Source: Diospyros lotus (taxonomy: Eukaryota; Streptophyta; Magnoliopsida; Ericales; Ebenaceae). Taken from it: a stretch of DNA of 64,000 nt. The position numbers and the translations under genes are program-made. Within the stretch, counting starts at the first letter, position 1; each line of letters starts with the position of its first letter. The stretch spans positions 18,695,310-18,759,309 of the forward strand of contig NC_068352.1 in NCBI RefSeq assembly GCF_014633365.1, written 5' to 3'. Below, piece by piece: positions 47,864 through 59,796 of this stretch. The notes below the pieces were generated by a model, which had not been told where the DNA came from, did no database searches, and was given only the letters and a program-made list of their open reading frames with translations.

Positions 47864-50444
47864 TGTAACACCCCCTCTCCTAGAACTGCCTGAGAAGAGG
47901 TGCTACTGGAGATAATAAAATAAATTGACTGATAAATTGAAATCTGATACCAAAATAAACATCTCAATCAACTGAAATAAAACTCTAAGTCAATAACTGA
48001 AAACCATAAATTACATCTAAGGGAAAATCCCTAAACTGGAATATAAAACAAATTTAAACTGATCAAGTACTAACTAATAAACTAACAACTCCCAGACATC
48101 TTTAGTCTTGAGCGGCTCCACGTACACACACTACTGGACACTGCTGCTAGACCCCACATCTGGTACTCCCCCACTAGGACCTGGAATGGTGAAGAGTACA
48201 AGGTGAGCGACGAAGCTCAGCAAGTAATAAACTGAAAAGAATAACTGAGGCTGAATCGAAGAATATCGATACTGATAAACATACTTACTGAACTTGTACT
48301 GAGAGATATAATAATCACTGGATGGCATTTATAAGATGTAATGCACATAACTGTAACTAAATGCAGGTATGCAACTTTGGCACGTAGGCCCACATAACTG
48401 TAATACATACCTGACTGATCTGAGTCCTGCAAACATAAAAACTGTAAGCACATACTTTGGGCAATATGCCCCTAGCTCCCTGGTCGACATCAGGCGAGCA
48501 ACTCATAACTGAGATATAATTGAACTGATACTAGTGGGATCCCCGCGGACAAGCCGCCTGGCGCGCATAATGCAATGCTCATATAAATGCTGGCACACGA
48601 TATGTAGTGCTCCACATAAAGTCATGCTCAATGCTCATACAAATATGTATGCACATAATCTCACAAAATAATGCTGATTATGTCATAATTAACTGCTAAA
48701 CATGGTATATGATTTTTATCAACTATATTGAGATTCAAATATTCTGAAATTTCTGAGTATAGGCATGGCATATTGGATTTTATCATATCTTGGCATAAAA
48801 ATTCAATATTTGAATAATTGAATATTTATATTAAATTTAAGACTTGAATCAAGAATTTATTGAAAGTCATTTGGATGCCATTTGATACTATTTGGATGAT
48901 TGAGGAAGCAATTTGAATGAAAAAGCAGCCCATTCGAATGAAAAAAAACGGATTTCAGCAAGCTTATTCGAATGGCAGAAAACTCATTCGAATGATAGAG
49001 ACTCATTCGAATGACAGAAGGCTCATTCGAATGATAGATGATATTCAAAGGCTATTCGGATCTAATCAGGGACTCATTCGAATGACTCACAAATTCATTC
49101 GAATGAATTTTAAAAATTTCCAACTTTTGAACTGGCAAAAAGTGACTCATTCGAATGCAACAGTAACTTTATTCGAATCAATTTATGGATCATTCGAATG
49201 ACAAGAAGACTCATTCGAATGCTAGACTATACAAAGCAACAGCTTACTCGCATCTTCAAGGACTCATTCGAATGACAAGGAAGCTCATTCAAATGACAAA
49301 CCAAAAACACATACTAATGATATGATAACACATGACTCATTCGAATGATAAGGGACTCATTCGAATGACTGATACATTATAAGGGAAAAACTTACGATAG
49401 TACTGAAAACTCATTCGGATACCACTGAACTCATTCGAATGACAAAGAGGCTCATTCGAATGACTGGAAACTTATACAAAATGAAGCTTACGATAATAGA
49501 GACCATATCTTGAATTAAAACTTAGCATCACTACACCATTCCAAAAGAAATCTTGGGAGAACAATCCCGATTGATATAAAATAATATCAAGATGTATTAA
49601 ATCAACCGCTTATGAAATAAAACGCTGAAAAGAATTGTGCATGGCTTATCATATCTCACTGGACATGGATATATCGCATGAATCTATATACATATTCTTG
49701 AACATACCATCTGATTAAACTAGGAACCCAAATCAATTAGTCTCGGTATTCTGAGATCACTGCTAATATGATTTGAAGATCATATTTAAAAGATTCACTA
49801 GAAAGAATCCCACATAACTTCCTCATGCACTCACTGTTCTACGTATACATATATATATATATATACTACAACTGATATAAATCTGAGAACTCAATGGAAC
49901 GCTGGAATCAACTGAGGACAAACTGTTATGAATCTGTAATGAAAGGAATTGCAGATAGGATACTTGCCCTGATATTGATTGGATCAATGCTTTCAACGAA
50001 GATCTCCTTATGCCAAGACACTGATGCAACTTCTTCCTTTTTCTATTCTTCACGCGGTGTGAAGAAAGGCTAATGAGGCTATACATATATACATATGTCT
50101 ATAGGAAACCTAATGCCCTTCTCTCACTCTCCTATTTGAACTTGGATTCCTTCTCCTACCTTATCTTGGAGACTTCCAATTCTCGTGCACGCTCGGTTTC
50201 CCTCAATTCTTTTAATTACAATAACTCCATTTAATAATTAAATGCTAATATCAAATCCTTAAATGACCAACATGTCCTTGCATTTAATCTTCACAATAAT
50301 TAAATATAATTAAATGCTATTTTCTCAATTAAAATCTCTAAATTGCCACATTGAAAATTAAATGGCAAATTCTCTTAATTAATTACTTCAACAATTAATT
50401 AACTAATTCTGAATAAATACTAGGTCCTCTAATGGGTTGTTACA
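47864..50444 (-). repeat. E 3' LTR (left copy on plus strand)
   Basis: 2,581 bp. It shares its sequence with the right copy once D3 is removed, except for about 50 bp more in the palindrome array (around 49033-49095). (AT)n near 49846-49866. Confidence 0.95.
48931..49462 (-). repeat. CATTCGAATG palindrome array in the E 3' LTR
   Basis: About 14 perfect copies of CATTCGAATG, mostly as ACTCATTCGAATGAC, plus variants such as TATTCGAATC and CATTCGGATA, in about 530 bp. Spacing is commonly 20-50 bp. The motif is its own reverse complement. Not a regular tandem repeat. Confidence 0.9.
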
Positions 50445-50464
50445 ATTTCTCCCCTCCTTAAAAG
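50445..50464 (-). other. Polypurine tract of E
   Basis: Plus strand ATTTCTCCCCTCCTTAAAAG; on the minus strand AAGGAGGGGAGAAAT directly precedes the LTR start TGTAACAACCC. Confidence 0.85.
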
Positions 50465-50491
50465 AATTTGGTCCTCCAAATTCGTAACTGG

Positions 50492-53400
50492 TTACTCGAA
50501 CAATGAGGGGTAAAGACATCTCATCTCTTCTTCTAGCTCCCACATCGCCTCTTCTGCCGAGTGACGCTGCCATTGTACTTTCACAAGAGGAATTGATCGA
50601 TTCCTCAAAGTTTTCTCTTTTCTCTCTAAAATACTGATAGGCATCTCTTCATAAAATACGTCTTCTTTAACTCCAAGAGTCTGAAAATCGATCACATGCT
50701 GAGGATCTGGCACATACTTCCTCAACATCGAAACATGGAACACATTGTGGACATGGGACAACTAAGGTGGCAAAGCTAACTCATATGCCAAAGTCCCTAT
50801 CCGTCTCAAAATCTCAAATGGACCAACATAACGGGGACTAAGCTTCCCTGTTACGGCAAATCTTCACACACCTTTAATAGGCATGACTCTCAACCAAACA
50901 TGGTCGCCTACCTCAAACTCGAGGTCTCTCCGTCGCTTGTCTGCATAGCTCTTCTGTCTGTCTTGTGCTGTCTTCATTCTTACTTTGATCACTCGGATCT
51001 TTTCTATCGTCTGTTCCACAATTTCAGGACCCAATAAAGTCCTACCTCCAATCTCTTCCCAATATATCGGTGATCGACATGGTCGCCCATACAAAGCCTC
51101 ATATGGTGACATTCCAATACTTGAATGGAAACTATTATTGTAGGCAAACTCCACCAAAGGTAAATGCTCAACCCAACTACCTTGGAAATCTAGAACGCAA
51201 GCTCTCAACATGTCCTCGAGAGTCCTAATAGTCCTCTCTGACTGGCTATCTGTCTGCGGATGAAATGCCGTGCTGAACTTCAACTGAGATCCCAATGCCT
51301 CATGCAAAGCTCCCCAAAAATGAGAAGTAAAACGAGGATCTTGATCTGATACAATGCTGGATGGAAGACCGTGTAACTTCACGATCTCCTCAATGTAAAT
51401 TTTGGCAAATCTATTTAATGGATAAGTCTTCTTAATAGGAAGAAAATTGGCTGATTTAGTTAAACGATCAACAATCACCCATATAGCATCGTAGCCTCTA
51501 GTAGTCCTGGGTAAACCCATCACAAAATCCATAGCAATATTATCCCATTTCCACTCCGGAATGGGTAATGGAAGTAATAAACCTGTGGGTTTCTGATTTT
51601 CCGCTTTAACTTGTTGGCATACTGAACATTGTGAAATATATCTGGCTACATCTTTCTTCATACCACTCCACCAATACTGTCGCTTAAGGTCGTGGTACAT
51701 GTTCGTAACACCTGGATGAATAGTGTAACGACTCTTGTGTGCTTCATTCAAAATCTCTTGCTTAAGATTTCCACCATCGGGTATACAAATACGTCCCTGA
51801 AATAAAAGTATACCATCACTCCGTAGAGTATATCCCAAAGGAGAAAATTTCTCGATATCTGCTAAAATTTGTGTTAACTTCACATCTTTCGATTACTGTG
51901 TCTTGAGCAATTCAAATAACTCGGGTTGTACTCTCATATAAGTACAACTCACAACTGGTTTATCTTTTGGGGTTGAAATAGATAAAACACTCAACTGCTC
52001 TAATAACCTCCATTCTTGAACCATCATCGTAGCCATAGAAGCTCCTCACCAACTCAAAGCATCGGCTACTACATTAGCCTTTCCTGGATGGTATAGAATC
52101 TCATAGTCGAAGTCTTTAAATAACTCAACCCATCGTCTCTGCCTCATGTTCAATTCCTTCTGGGATAAAAGATAATGTAGGCTCTTATGATCTGTTTAAA
52201 TTTTAACTTTCTCACCATATAGATAGTGTCGCCATATCTTCAATGCAAATACTACCGCTGCCAACTCCAAATCATGAGTAGGGTAGTTCACTTCGTGTTT
52301 CTTCAATTGTCTGGATGCATAAGCATTAACTCGACCTTCTTGCATTAATACGCAACCCAAACCTGAATGGGATGCATCGCTGTAGATGGAGTATTTCTCT
52401 CCATTTCTTGGAATGGCTAAAACTGGTGCAGTAGTCAACTTCATCTTTAGTTCTAGGAAGGCACGTTCACACGCGTCATTCCATTCAAACTTATCTCCTT
52501 TTCTTGTTAGCTTAGTCATAGGGGAAGATAAACGAGCAAACCCCTCAATGAATCGCCTATAATAGCCTGCAAGACCCAGAAAACTACGTATCTCTGTCAC
52601 AGTCGTTGGCCTCAGCCAATCCACAACTGCTTTAGTCTTATCTGGATCCACTGAAATACCATCTCCATAAACGACATGGCTTAGAAACCCAATCTGAGTA
52701 AGCCAGAACTCACACTTGCTGAACTTGGCGTAGAGTTGCTCTTCTTTGAGTCTCTGTAATACTAGAGTAAGATGCGCTATATGCTCCTCCACATTAGGTG
52801 AGTAGACTAGGATATCGTCAATGAAGACAATAATGAATCGATCTAGGTACTCACGTAGAACTCGATTCATCAAATCCATGAAAACAGCTGGGGCGTTCAT
52901 CAACCCAAATGGCATCACTACAAACTCGTAGTGTCCATAGCGAGTCTTGAAAGCAGTCTTCTGAATATCATCATCTCTAACTCGCACCTGATGGTATCCC
53001 AATCTCAAATCTATCTTCGAGAATACCTTAGCTCCTCGCAATTGATCTAGCAAGTCATCCACTCGAGGTAAGGGATACTTATTCTTCACTGTCACCTGGT
53101 TCAATTGACGATAGTCAATACATAATCTCAAAGATCCATCTTTCTTCCTCACGAACAATACTGGTGCACCCCACGGGGATGAACTGGGTCGAATAAAACC
53201 CTTCTCTATTAATTCTTCTAATTGGGCCTTCAACTCCTTTAGCTCATTAGGTGTCATCCGATATGGAGCCTTAGAGATAGGCTGTGTATCAGGTAATAAC
53301 TCAATAGTAAACTCTGATCCTCTCCGAGGAGGTAATCCTGGTAACTCATCAGGGAAAACTTCTTGGAAATCTCGTACTATTGGTACCTCGGGTAAATTCT

Positions 53401-55114
53401 TCTTGCTTCCTTCGTCAGTGGTTACAAAGGCTAGATAAGCCTCGCATCCATCACGCAGTAGCTTTTCAACTTTCATCACCGAGATCATAGGAATCGTAGA
53501 CATAGGCTTGACTCCTCTATAAATAAGAATCTGCTGTTGAGGTAGTTCAAAATCAACAATCTTTCGCCGACAATCGACTCTTGTATAATGTCATGATAGC
53601 CAATCTATGCCAAGGATCAAATCAAAATCCTTAACATCGAGAATTACCAAATCTCCCAATAGCTTCTTATCATGGACCTTGATCTCACAATTCTCAAACA
53701 TTTCTCTAGCTATCATAATCTTATCTCCCGGCGTAGACACAATCAAGTGGTACGGCAAAGAAATCCGGGAATAGGGAACATAACATACTGTGCGCAGTGC
53801 AATAAAAGAATGTGTAGAACCAGTATCAAATAATGCACGCACATCATGACCATATAGGGATAGAATACCTTGGATAGTCCCATCGCCCTGCTCTGCCTCA
53901 GCTGTGGTAAGGGCATAAACTCTACCCTGCACCTGTCTATCTGCGAGAGGTGGATGTTGAGCTACTGGTAGTGTTAGTATAGGTGCCGCTCCTGGCCCTC
54001 TAACTGCTGGTGGCCTCTGATTAGCCTGTTGACCTCTATTTTGGGGCGGTTGAGTACACCGGTTGGCTGTGTGTCCTTTTTGTCCATACCTGAAACAAGT
54101 GACCTCTGGTGCGGGGAGTGCTGCTTGATTCCTCGGGCAATCTTTCTTTCTATGCCCCTCTTGTCCACACTTGAAACAAACGTTCTTCCCAGCTAGGCAG
54201 GGTCCTCCGTGCTTCCTTCCACACTGACCACACTGTGGATTATTCTCTGCCTTATTTCCTTGTCCGGCTGTCCACTTCCTCTTCTTATTATTATTGGACA
54301 AACCCTGAGATGTACCTGTGCCCTTCTTGGCTGCTTGTGTTGCTCTCTATTCATTACGATCTCGCTCGATAGCATATGCTCGCTGGACCACCGTGGCATA
54401 ATCCACTCTCAGAGCTCCTCCAAAATCATGTTGGATATCTGCAAGCAATCTTCTCTGAAATTTGGCGGCCTTCTTTGCTTCACTGGACACCAACTCCGGA
54501 GCATATCGAGACAAGGCTGTAAACTCTGCCTCGTACTGAGCCGCTGTTTTAGTACCTTGCACCAACTCAACGAACTCATAGACTTTTTGCTCCTTGACCC
54601 ATGCTAGGCAATAAGCATCATTGAACACTTGTTGAAACTCAACCCATGTGGGCTCTCGATCACCAAACCTCTGGCGGGCAGTCTCCCACCATCTAAGTCG
54701 AACTCGTCGGTCGTCCGCACAACCAATAGATCGGAGATGCTTCTCTATTAATAGCATCCAATTCTCCGCTGTTGCTGCATCTGTACCTCCATGAAATGCT
54801 GGTGGTCGGAACGCCATGAAGTCCTTCAATAATTGACTCCCAGTGTCTGCCGCTACAACTAGAGTTGTTGGGGCGACTAGCGGTTCGCCTCCACTGCCTC
54901 CTGCTTCTTGGTGTACTTGCGATTGTCTCACCTGATTCGTCACTAGGGTATCAACTACCCTCATCAAACCTGCCAACATGCCTCTCATCTCGGCCATACC
55001 CTGTCGTAAGTCACTACTAGAATCCCCTGGTGAGCCTGGTGTGAGAACTAGGACCTCGCCTGGCGTAAAAGTAGCCTGGCTGCGAGTACGGGGTCGTCTT
55101 CTTTGATTACTCAT
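50492..55114 (-). pseudogene. E gag-pol with chromodomain, closed by seven stops
   Basis: One frame of 1,540 codons from ATG 55114 to the stop at 50492, with no frameshift; all five long pieces share the frame. In-frame stops are at 54347, 53591, 52196, 52046, 51893, 50864 and 50762 (lower coordinate). Gag spans residues 1 to about 300. The zinc knuckle CFKCGQEGHRKKDC is near residue 313, followed by a second weaker knuckle. The protease has LFDTGSTHSF near 430. The RT has MPFGLMNAP and FIDDILVYS near 766, then RNase H with [10 protein letters not shown]. The integrase has an HHCC finger, AMDFVMGLP and FHPQTDSQSERT. The C-terminal chromodomain (EEMPISILERKEK to the end) is of Tekay type and would guide integration to marked chromatin. 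Length is normal, so this copy decayed only by point changes. Confidence 0.93.
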
Positions 55115-55237
55115 TTTCCTGCATCACCACTTAGGGCTAGAATACTGTAAATTGGGCTAACGTATCTAACTGACGGACACAAGTCCTAACTCTATCCAAC
55201 ATCCTATGTGTGTACTGGAGACTCCTCAAAACACTGC
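55115..55237 (-). other. E leader between primer site and gag
   Basis: Short non-coding leader. Nothing else recognised. Confidence 0.5.
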
Positions 55238-55251
55238 CCTGATACCAATAC
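55238..55251 (-). other. Primer-binding site of E
   Basis: Plus strand CCCTGATACCAATA; on the minus strand TATTGGTATCAGGG follows the LTR end. It matches the initiator-methionine tRNA site TGGTATCAGAGC with one change. Confidence 0.85.
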
Positions 55252-56326
55252 TGTAACACCCCATCTCCTAGAACTGCCCGAGAAGAGGTGCTACTGGAGA
55301 TAATAAAATAAACTGACTAATAAACTGAAATCTGATACCAAAATGAACATCTCAATCAATTGAAATAAAACTCTGAGTCAATAACTGAAAACCATAAATT
55401 ACATCTAAGGGAAAATCCCTAAACTGGAATATAAAACAAATCTAAACTGATCAAGCACTAACTAATAAACTAACAACTCCCAGACATCTTTGGTCTTGAG
55501 CGGCTCCACGTACACACACTACTGGACACTGCTGCTAGGCCCCACATCTGGTACTCCCCCACTAGGACCTGGAATGGTGAAGAGTACAAGGTGAGCTACA
55601 AAGCTCAGTAAGTAATAAACTGAAAAAATAACTGAGGCTGAATCGAAGAATATCGATATTGATAAAAATACTTACTGAACTTGTACTGAGAGATATAATA
55701 ATCACTGGATGGCATTTATAAGATGTAATGCACATAACTGTAACTAAATGCAGGTATGCAACTTTGGCACGTAGGCCCATATAACTGTAATACATACCTG
55801 ACTGATTTGAGTCCTGCAAACATAAAAACTATAAGCACATACTTTGGGCAAATGCCCCTAGCTCCCTGGTCGACATCAGGCGAACAACTCATAACTGAGA
55901 TATAATTGAACTGATACTAGTGGGATCCCCGCGGACAAGCCGCCTGGCGCGCATAATGCAATGCTCATATAAATGCTGGCACACGATATGTAGTGCTCCA
56001 CATAAAGTCATGCTCAATGCTCATATAAATATGTATGCACATAATCTCACAAAATAATGTTGATTATGTCATAATTAACTGCTAAACATGGTATATGATT
56101 TTTATCAACTATATTAAGATTCAAATATTCTGAAATTTCTGAGTATAGGCATGGCATATTGGATTTTATCATATCTTGGCATAAAAATTCAATATTTGAA
56201 TAATTGAATATTTATATTAAATTTAAGACTTGAATTAAGAATTTATTGGAAGCCATTCGGATGCCATTTGATACTATTTGGATGATTGAGGAAGCAAAAG
56301 GAAGCAATTTGAATGAAAAAGCAGCC

Positions 56327-56804
56327 CATTCGAATGAAAAAAATGGATTTCAGCAAGCTCATTTGAATGGCAGAAAACTCATTCGAATGACAGAGACTCA
56401 TTCGAATGACAGAAGGCTCATTCGAATATCAGGGACTCATTCGAATGAATTTTAAAAATTTCCAACTTTTGAACTGGCAAAAAGTGACTCATTCGAATGC
56501 AACAGTAACTTTATTCGAATCAATTTATGGATCATTCGAATGACAAGAAGACTCATTCGAATGCTAGACTATACAAAGCAACAGCTTACTCGCATCTTCA
56601 AGGACTCATTCGAATGACAAGGAAGCTCATTCGAATGACAAACCAAAAATACATACGAATGATATGATAATACATGACTCATTCGAATGATAAGGGACTC
56701 ATTCGAATGATTGAAACATTATAAGGGAAAAACTTACGATAGCACTGAAAACTCATTCGGATACCACTGAACTCATTCGAATGACAAAGAGGCTCATTCG
56801 AATG
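56327..56804 (-). repeat. CATTCGAATG palindrome array in the E 5' LTR
   Basis: Same motif and order as 48931-49462, with about 13 perfect copies and one internal deletion between motif copies near 56424-56437. This shows the array changes by loss between repeats. Confidence 0.9.
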
Positions 56805-57070
56805 ACTGGAAACTTATACAAAACGAAGCTTACGATAATAGAGACCATATCTTGAATTAAAACTTAGCATCACTACACCATTCCAAAAGAAATCTTGGGA
56901 GAACAATCCCGATTGATATAAAATAATATCAAGATGTATTAAATCAACAGCTTATGAAATAAAACGCTGAAAAGAATTGTGCATGGCTTATCATATCTCA
57001 CTGGACATGGATATATCGCATGAATCTATATACATATTCTTGAACATACCATCTGATTAAACTAGGAACC

Positions 57071-59796
57071 TGTAACAACCCGCTCCCACTTACGGGTGCC
57101 ACTAGTAAATAATCGACCAGATTACTCACCTGTCAAACCACAATTGAAGGGTTGGACTATGTTTCAACAGGAAACGCCCTAGGTGGGAACTAGGCTTCGT
57201 CCTTCCCTTCGCTCCACTCAGGAATCGGTCCTAACTCAATCGAGAAGACACAGCGGACTGAGACCCGAAACCCGAGTGAGCTTCACCTCTCTTCAGCTCG
57301 CCCCATAGCAAGCCAGAGGTGGCCCAGGCACAAAGCTAGCATACAAACACTTCGCTGAGTATTGGGGATTTATGAGAACATACCTCGCTGATCTTTACTC
57401 GATCTGAACTTGGCTTCAATAACCCAAGCCATATATATAATGAACAATTTCACAATCATTTATCACTCTACGATGATTACAACAATTTGATACAACCAAC
57501 TCTCAACAAGTATACATTTACTCACAAGGGTATACACACATCACACTACATGACTACGTACAAGAGGTAATAAAATACAAAACTCGGGCAACACAGCTAG
57601 TTGCCACAACAGCCTCCTGGCGCCATCCCTGCTTGTATCCGGACTTGCATCATCTACACATGAGGTAAAACCTCATGAGTCATAAAGACTCAGTAAGGGT
57701 GCAATGCATGTAAATATGAATATAATCATGTTTATGTATGCCAAATGCATGCAAATGAGGCTAGGCCCATCTATCCTCACAACCCACCAAGGTTTGAGGC
57801 ATCAACCTATCAGCCCCCACCACTAGTCCTCCTTATGGCCACAGGTCCACTAGAGCTTGCATCACACAAGATATAACCACTACATGCCAATGCAACATAA
57901 AAAACATTATCAAACGTATTTACCGACTTGCAAAGCCACCTCTACATGGGGCTATCCCTTACCTAGCTCGAAGCCTCATCTCTGCCTCGACCCGAATTCC
58001 AGCCCGAACCTCTAGTTCCTCTAGGATCACCGCATCCCCGGTCAAACCTAGATGCAAAACCCCAACTCCATTAACATCCGGCATTCAACCAATGCCCTCA
58101 ACTACGCCGCACATCGCCAAAATCATCCATCAACAAGATTTCAAATAGCCCCAACACAGGGTTTAATTCAACTGATACTACATAATTCATTATCTCTCAT
58201 AATGAAATAATTAAATTAATTTACCTCAATTAATTCTGAAGCAGACATCGGGAAAACGCTCACCCGGCATTGCTTCCTAGGCTTCAAATCTCGCACCCAA
58301 ATCCCATTCTCGACCTCCAGCACGCTCCTCGGGCCCCAAATTAATTTCCAGAACTTTCCTCAATCTTTCTGGAATGTTTCGGGATTTTTCCATATTTTCT
58401 CATTTTCTATTTTGTTTTATTTTTCTTTTTCTCCCTTTTTTTTTCTTTTTTCTTTTATTCTTTTCCTTTTCTCCCCTGTTTCTTTCTCCCGCGCGCACTA
58501 TTCCCCTTTCTTCTACCTCGCGCGACTCCTCTCTCCAGCTTCTTCTTCTTCCTTCGCGTGAGATGCCCTTAGCAAACTAGCACCGCCGGCCACCATTGGC
58601 CTGGCCTGACCGCCGCGCACCACCGCCTTCCACCTCCAGCCGCCGCGAGCAGCAACCCAGCGGCCTCCCGCGAGCATTGCAGCGCTGCAACTGCCATGGC
58701 CAACCCTGTTCATGCCTCCAACGCAGCTTCAGGCCACCGTCACCACCTCTGCGCGCCATCGCATGCTTGTTGCCAGCATCGGCCTCCTCAAGCGAGCAAC
58801 CTCGACTCCCCGCGGGTGCTTCTGGCTTCGTTCGTGGCTGTCGCAGCTGCCATGGCCTTCCTCATCGAGCAGCCATGGCCGCTACCTCTGGTCGGCCACC
58901 GCCTCTTAGCACTGCTATCGGCCTCATCCGGCCAGCCCTCGGCCATCCCATCTCTCGCGATCACGGGCACTGCTCGGGCTGCTGCTGTTTGCTCGGCCAT
59001 GGCAACCATTGTGGCTGCTTCAAGCCACTGCCATGGCTGAGGGTGCGTGCTTTGGGCTGCTTTCGATCGGCCAGCCTCCTCTTCCCCTTGGACGCAAGCT
59101 CTCCCGAGCAATCTCCCTTCTCCCTCTCTGCTTCATTGCATTTTAAAATTTGAATTTTTGATGGCAGCGTTCGCGGTTCTCCTATATATTTGCGCCTATA
59201 CATATATATACATATATAAATTATTTAGCCTCTTAATCCCCCAATTTCTTAATTATTTCACTTGGGATCTACTAATTACACTTGGGATTTTTAATAATAA
59301 CACTTTGACCCTCCAAATCTTAATTAAATTACTCTTAAGCCACCCCAAATCTCAATTTATTCGAAATTAATGACCGACTGCTTCTCGAGAATACCGACCT
59401 CGTCCCTGTGCCTGCACGGAACCTTTATTCGACCCGAAAACACTTAAGGGTTGCCTTACTCAGAAAATCGAACCACCCCTAGGGTTCCCTCAGCTTCCAG
59501 GAGGTCCCCTTCGATTATTCGGTAATGGCACCCACTCGGGCTTATACGAAATTTATTCCGAAAATTATTCCCAATCGGACCGCTTTTAGTGCCATTATCT
59601 TCATCCCGAGATGCTCATCAATCTCTTATCCTTTTCCCTGGACATCCAAGTCCCGAGGCATTCCCGGCCGCCAATTCGGCAAATTTCATTAATAAATTAC
59701 TCGAATTTGACTTTTGGCCTTCCCGGACCACCCGAGGTCCTATCCAAAATAATCAACATTATTTATTTTTAATATCATGTAATACCGGGTATTACA
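57071..59796 (-). mobile_element. Solo LTR D3, Tekay/Del-like
   Basis: 2,726 bp from TGTAACAACCCGC to ATACCGGGTATTACA, with TSD GAACC (57066-57070 and 59797-59801) in the E 5' LTR. It is similar in length and layout to D1 but reversed: its pyrimidine-rich tract near 58420-58550 mirrors the purine tract of D1. The ORFs at 58374-59370 are low-complexity or overlapping in both strands and are not called as genes. Confidence 0.92.

Noticed and set aside
48931..49462. CRISPR-like array of short repeats
   Set aside because: The repeat is a 10-bp palindrome with irregular spacing, duplicated in both LTRs of a plant retrotransposon; no cas genes and not a prokaryotic sequence.
58374..59370. ORFs of 60-185 codons in D3
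   Set aside because: They mirror the D1 situation: solo LTR, pyrimidine-rich, open on both strands, no domain.
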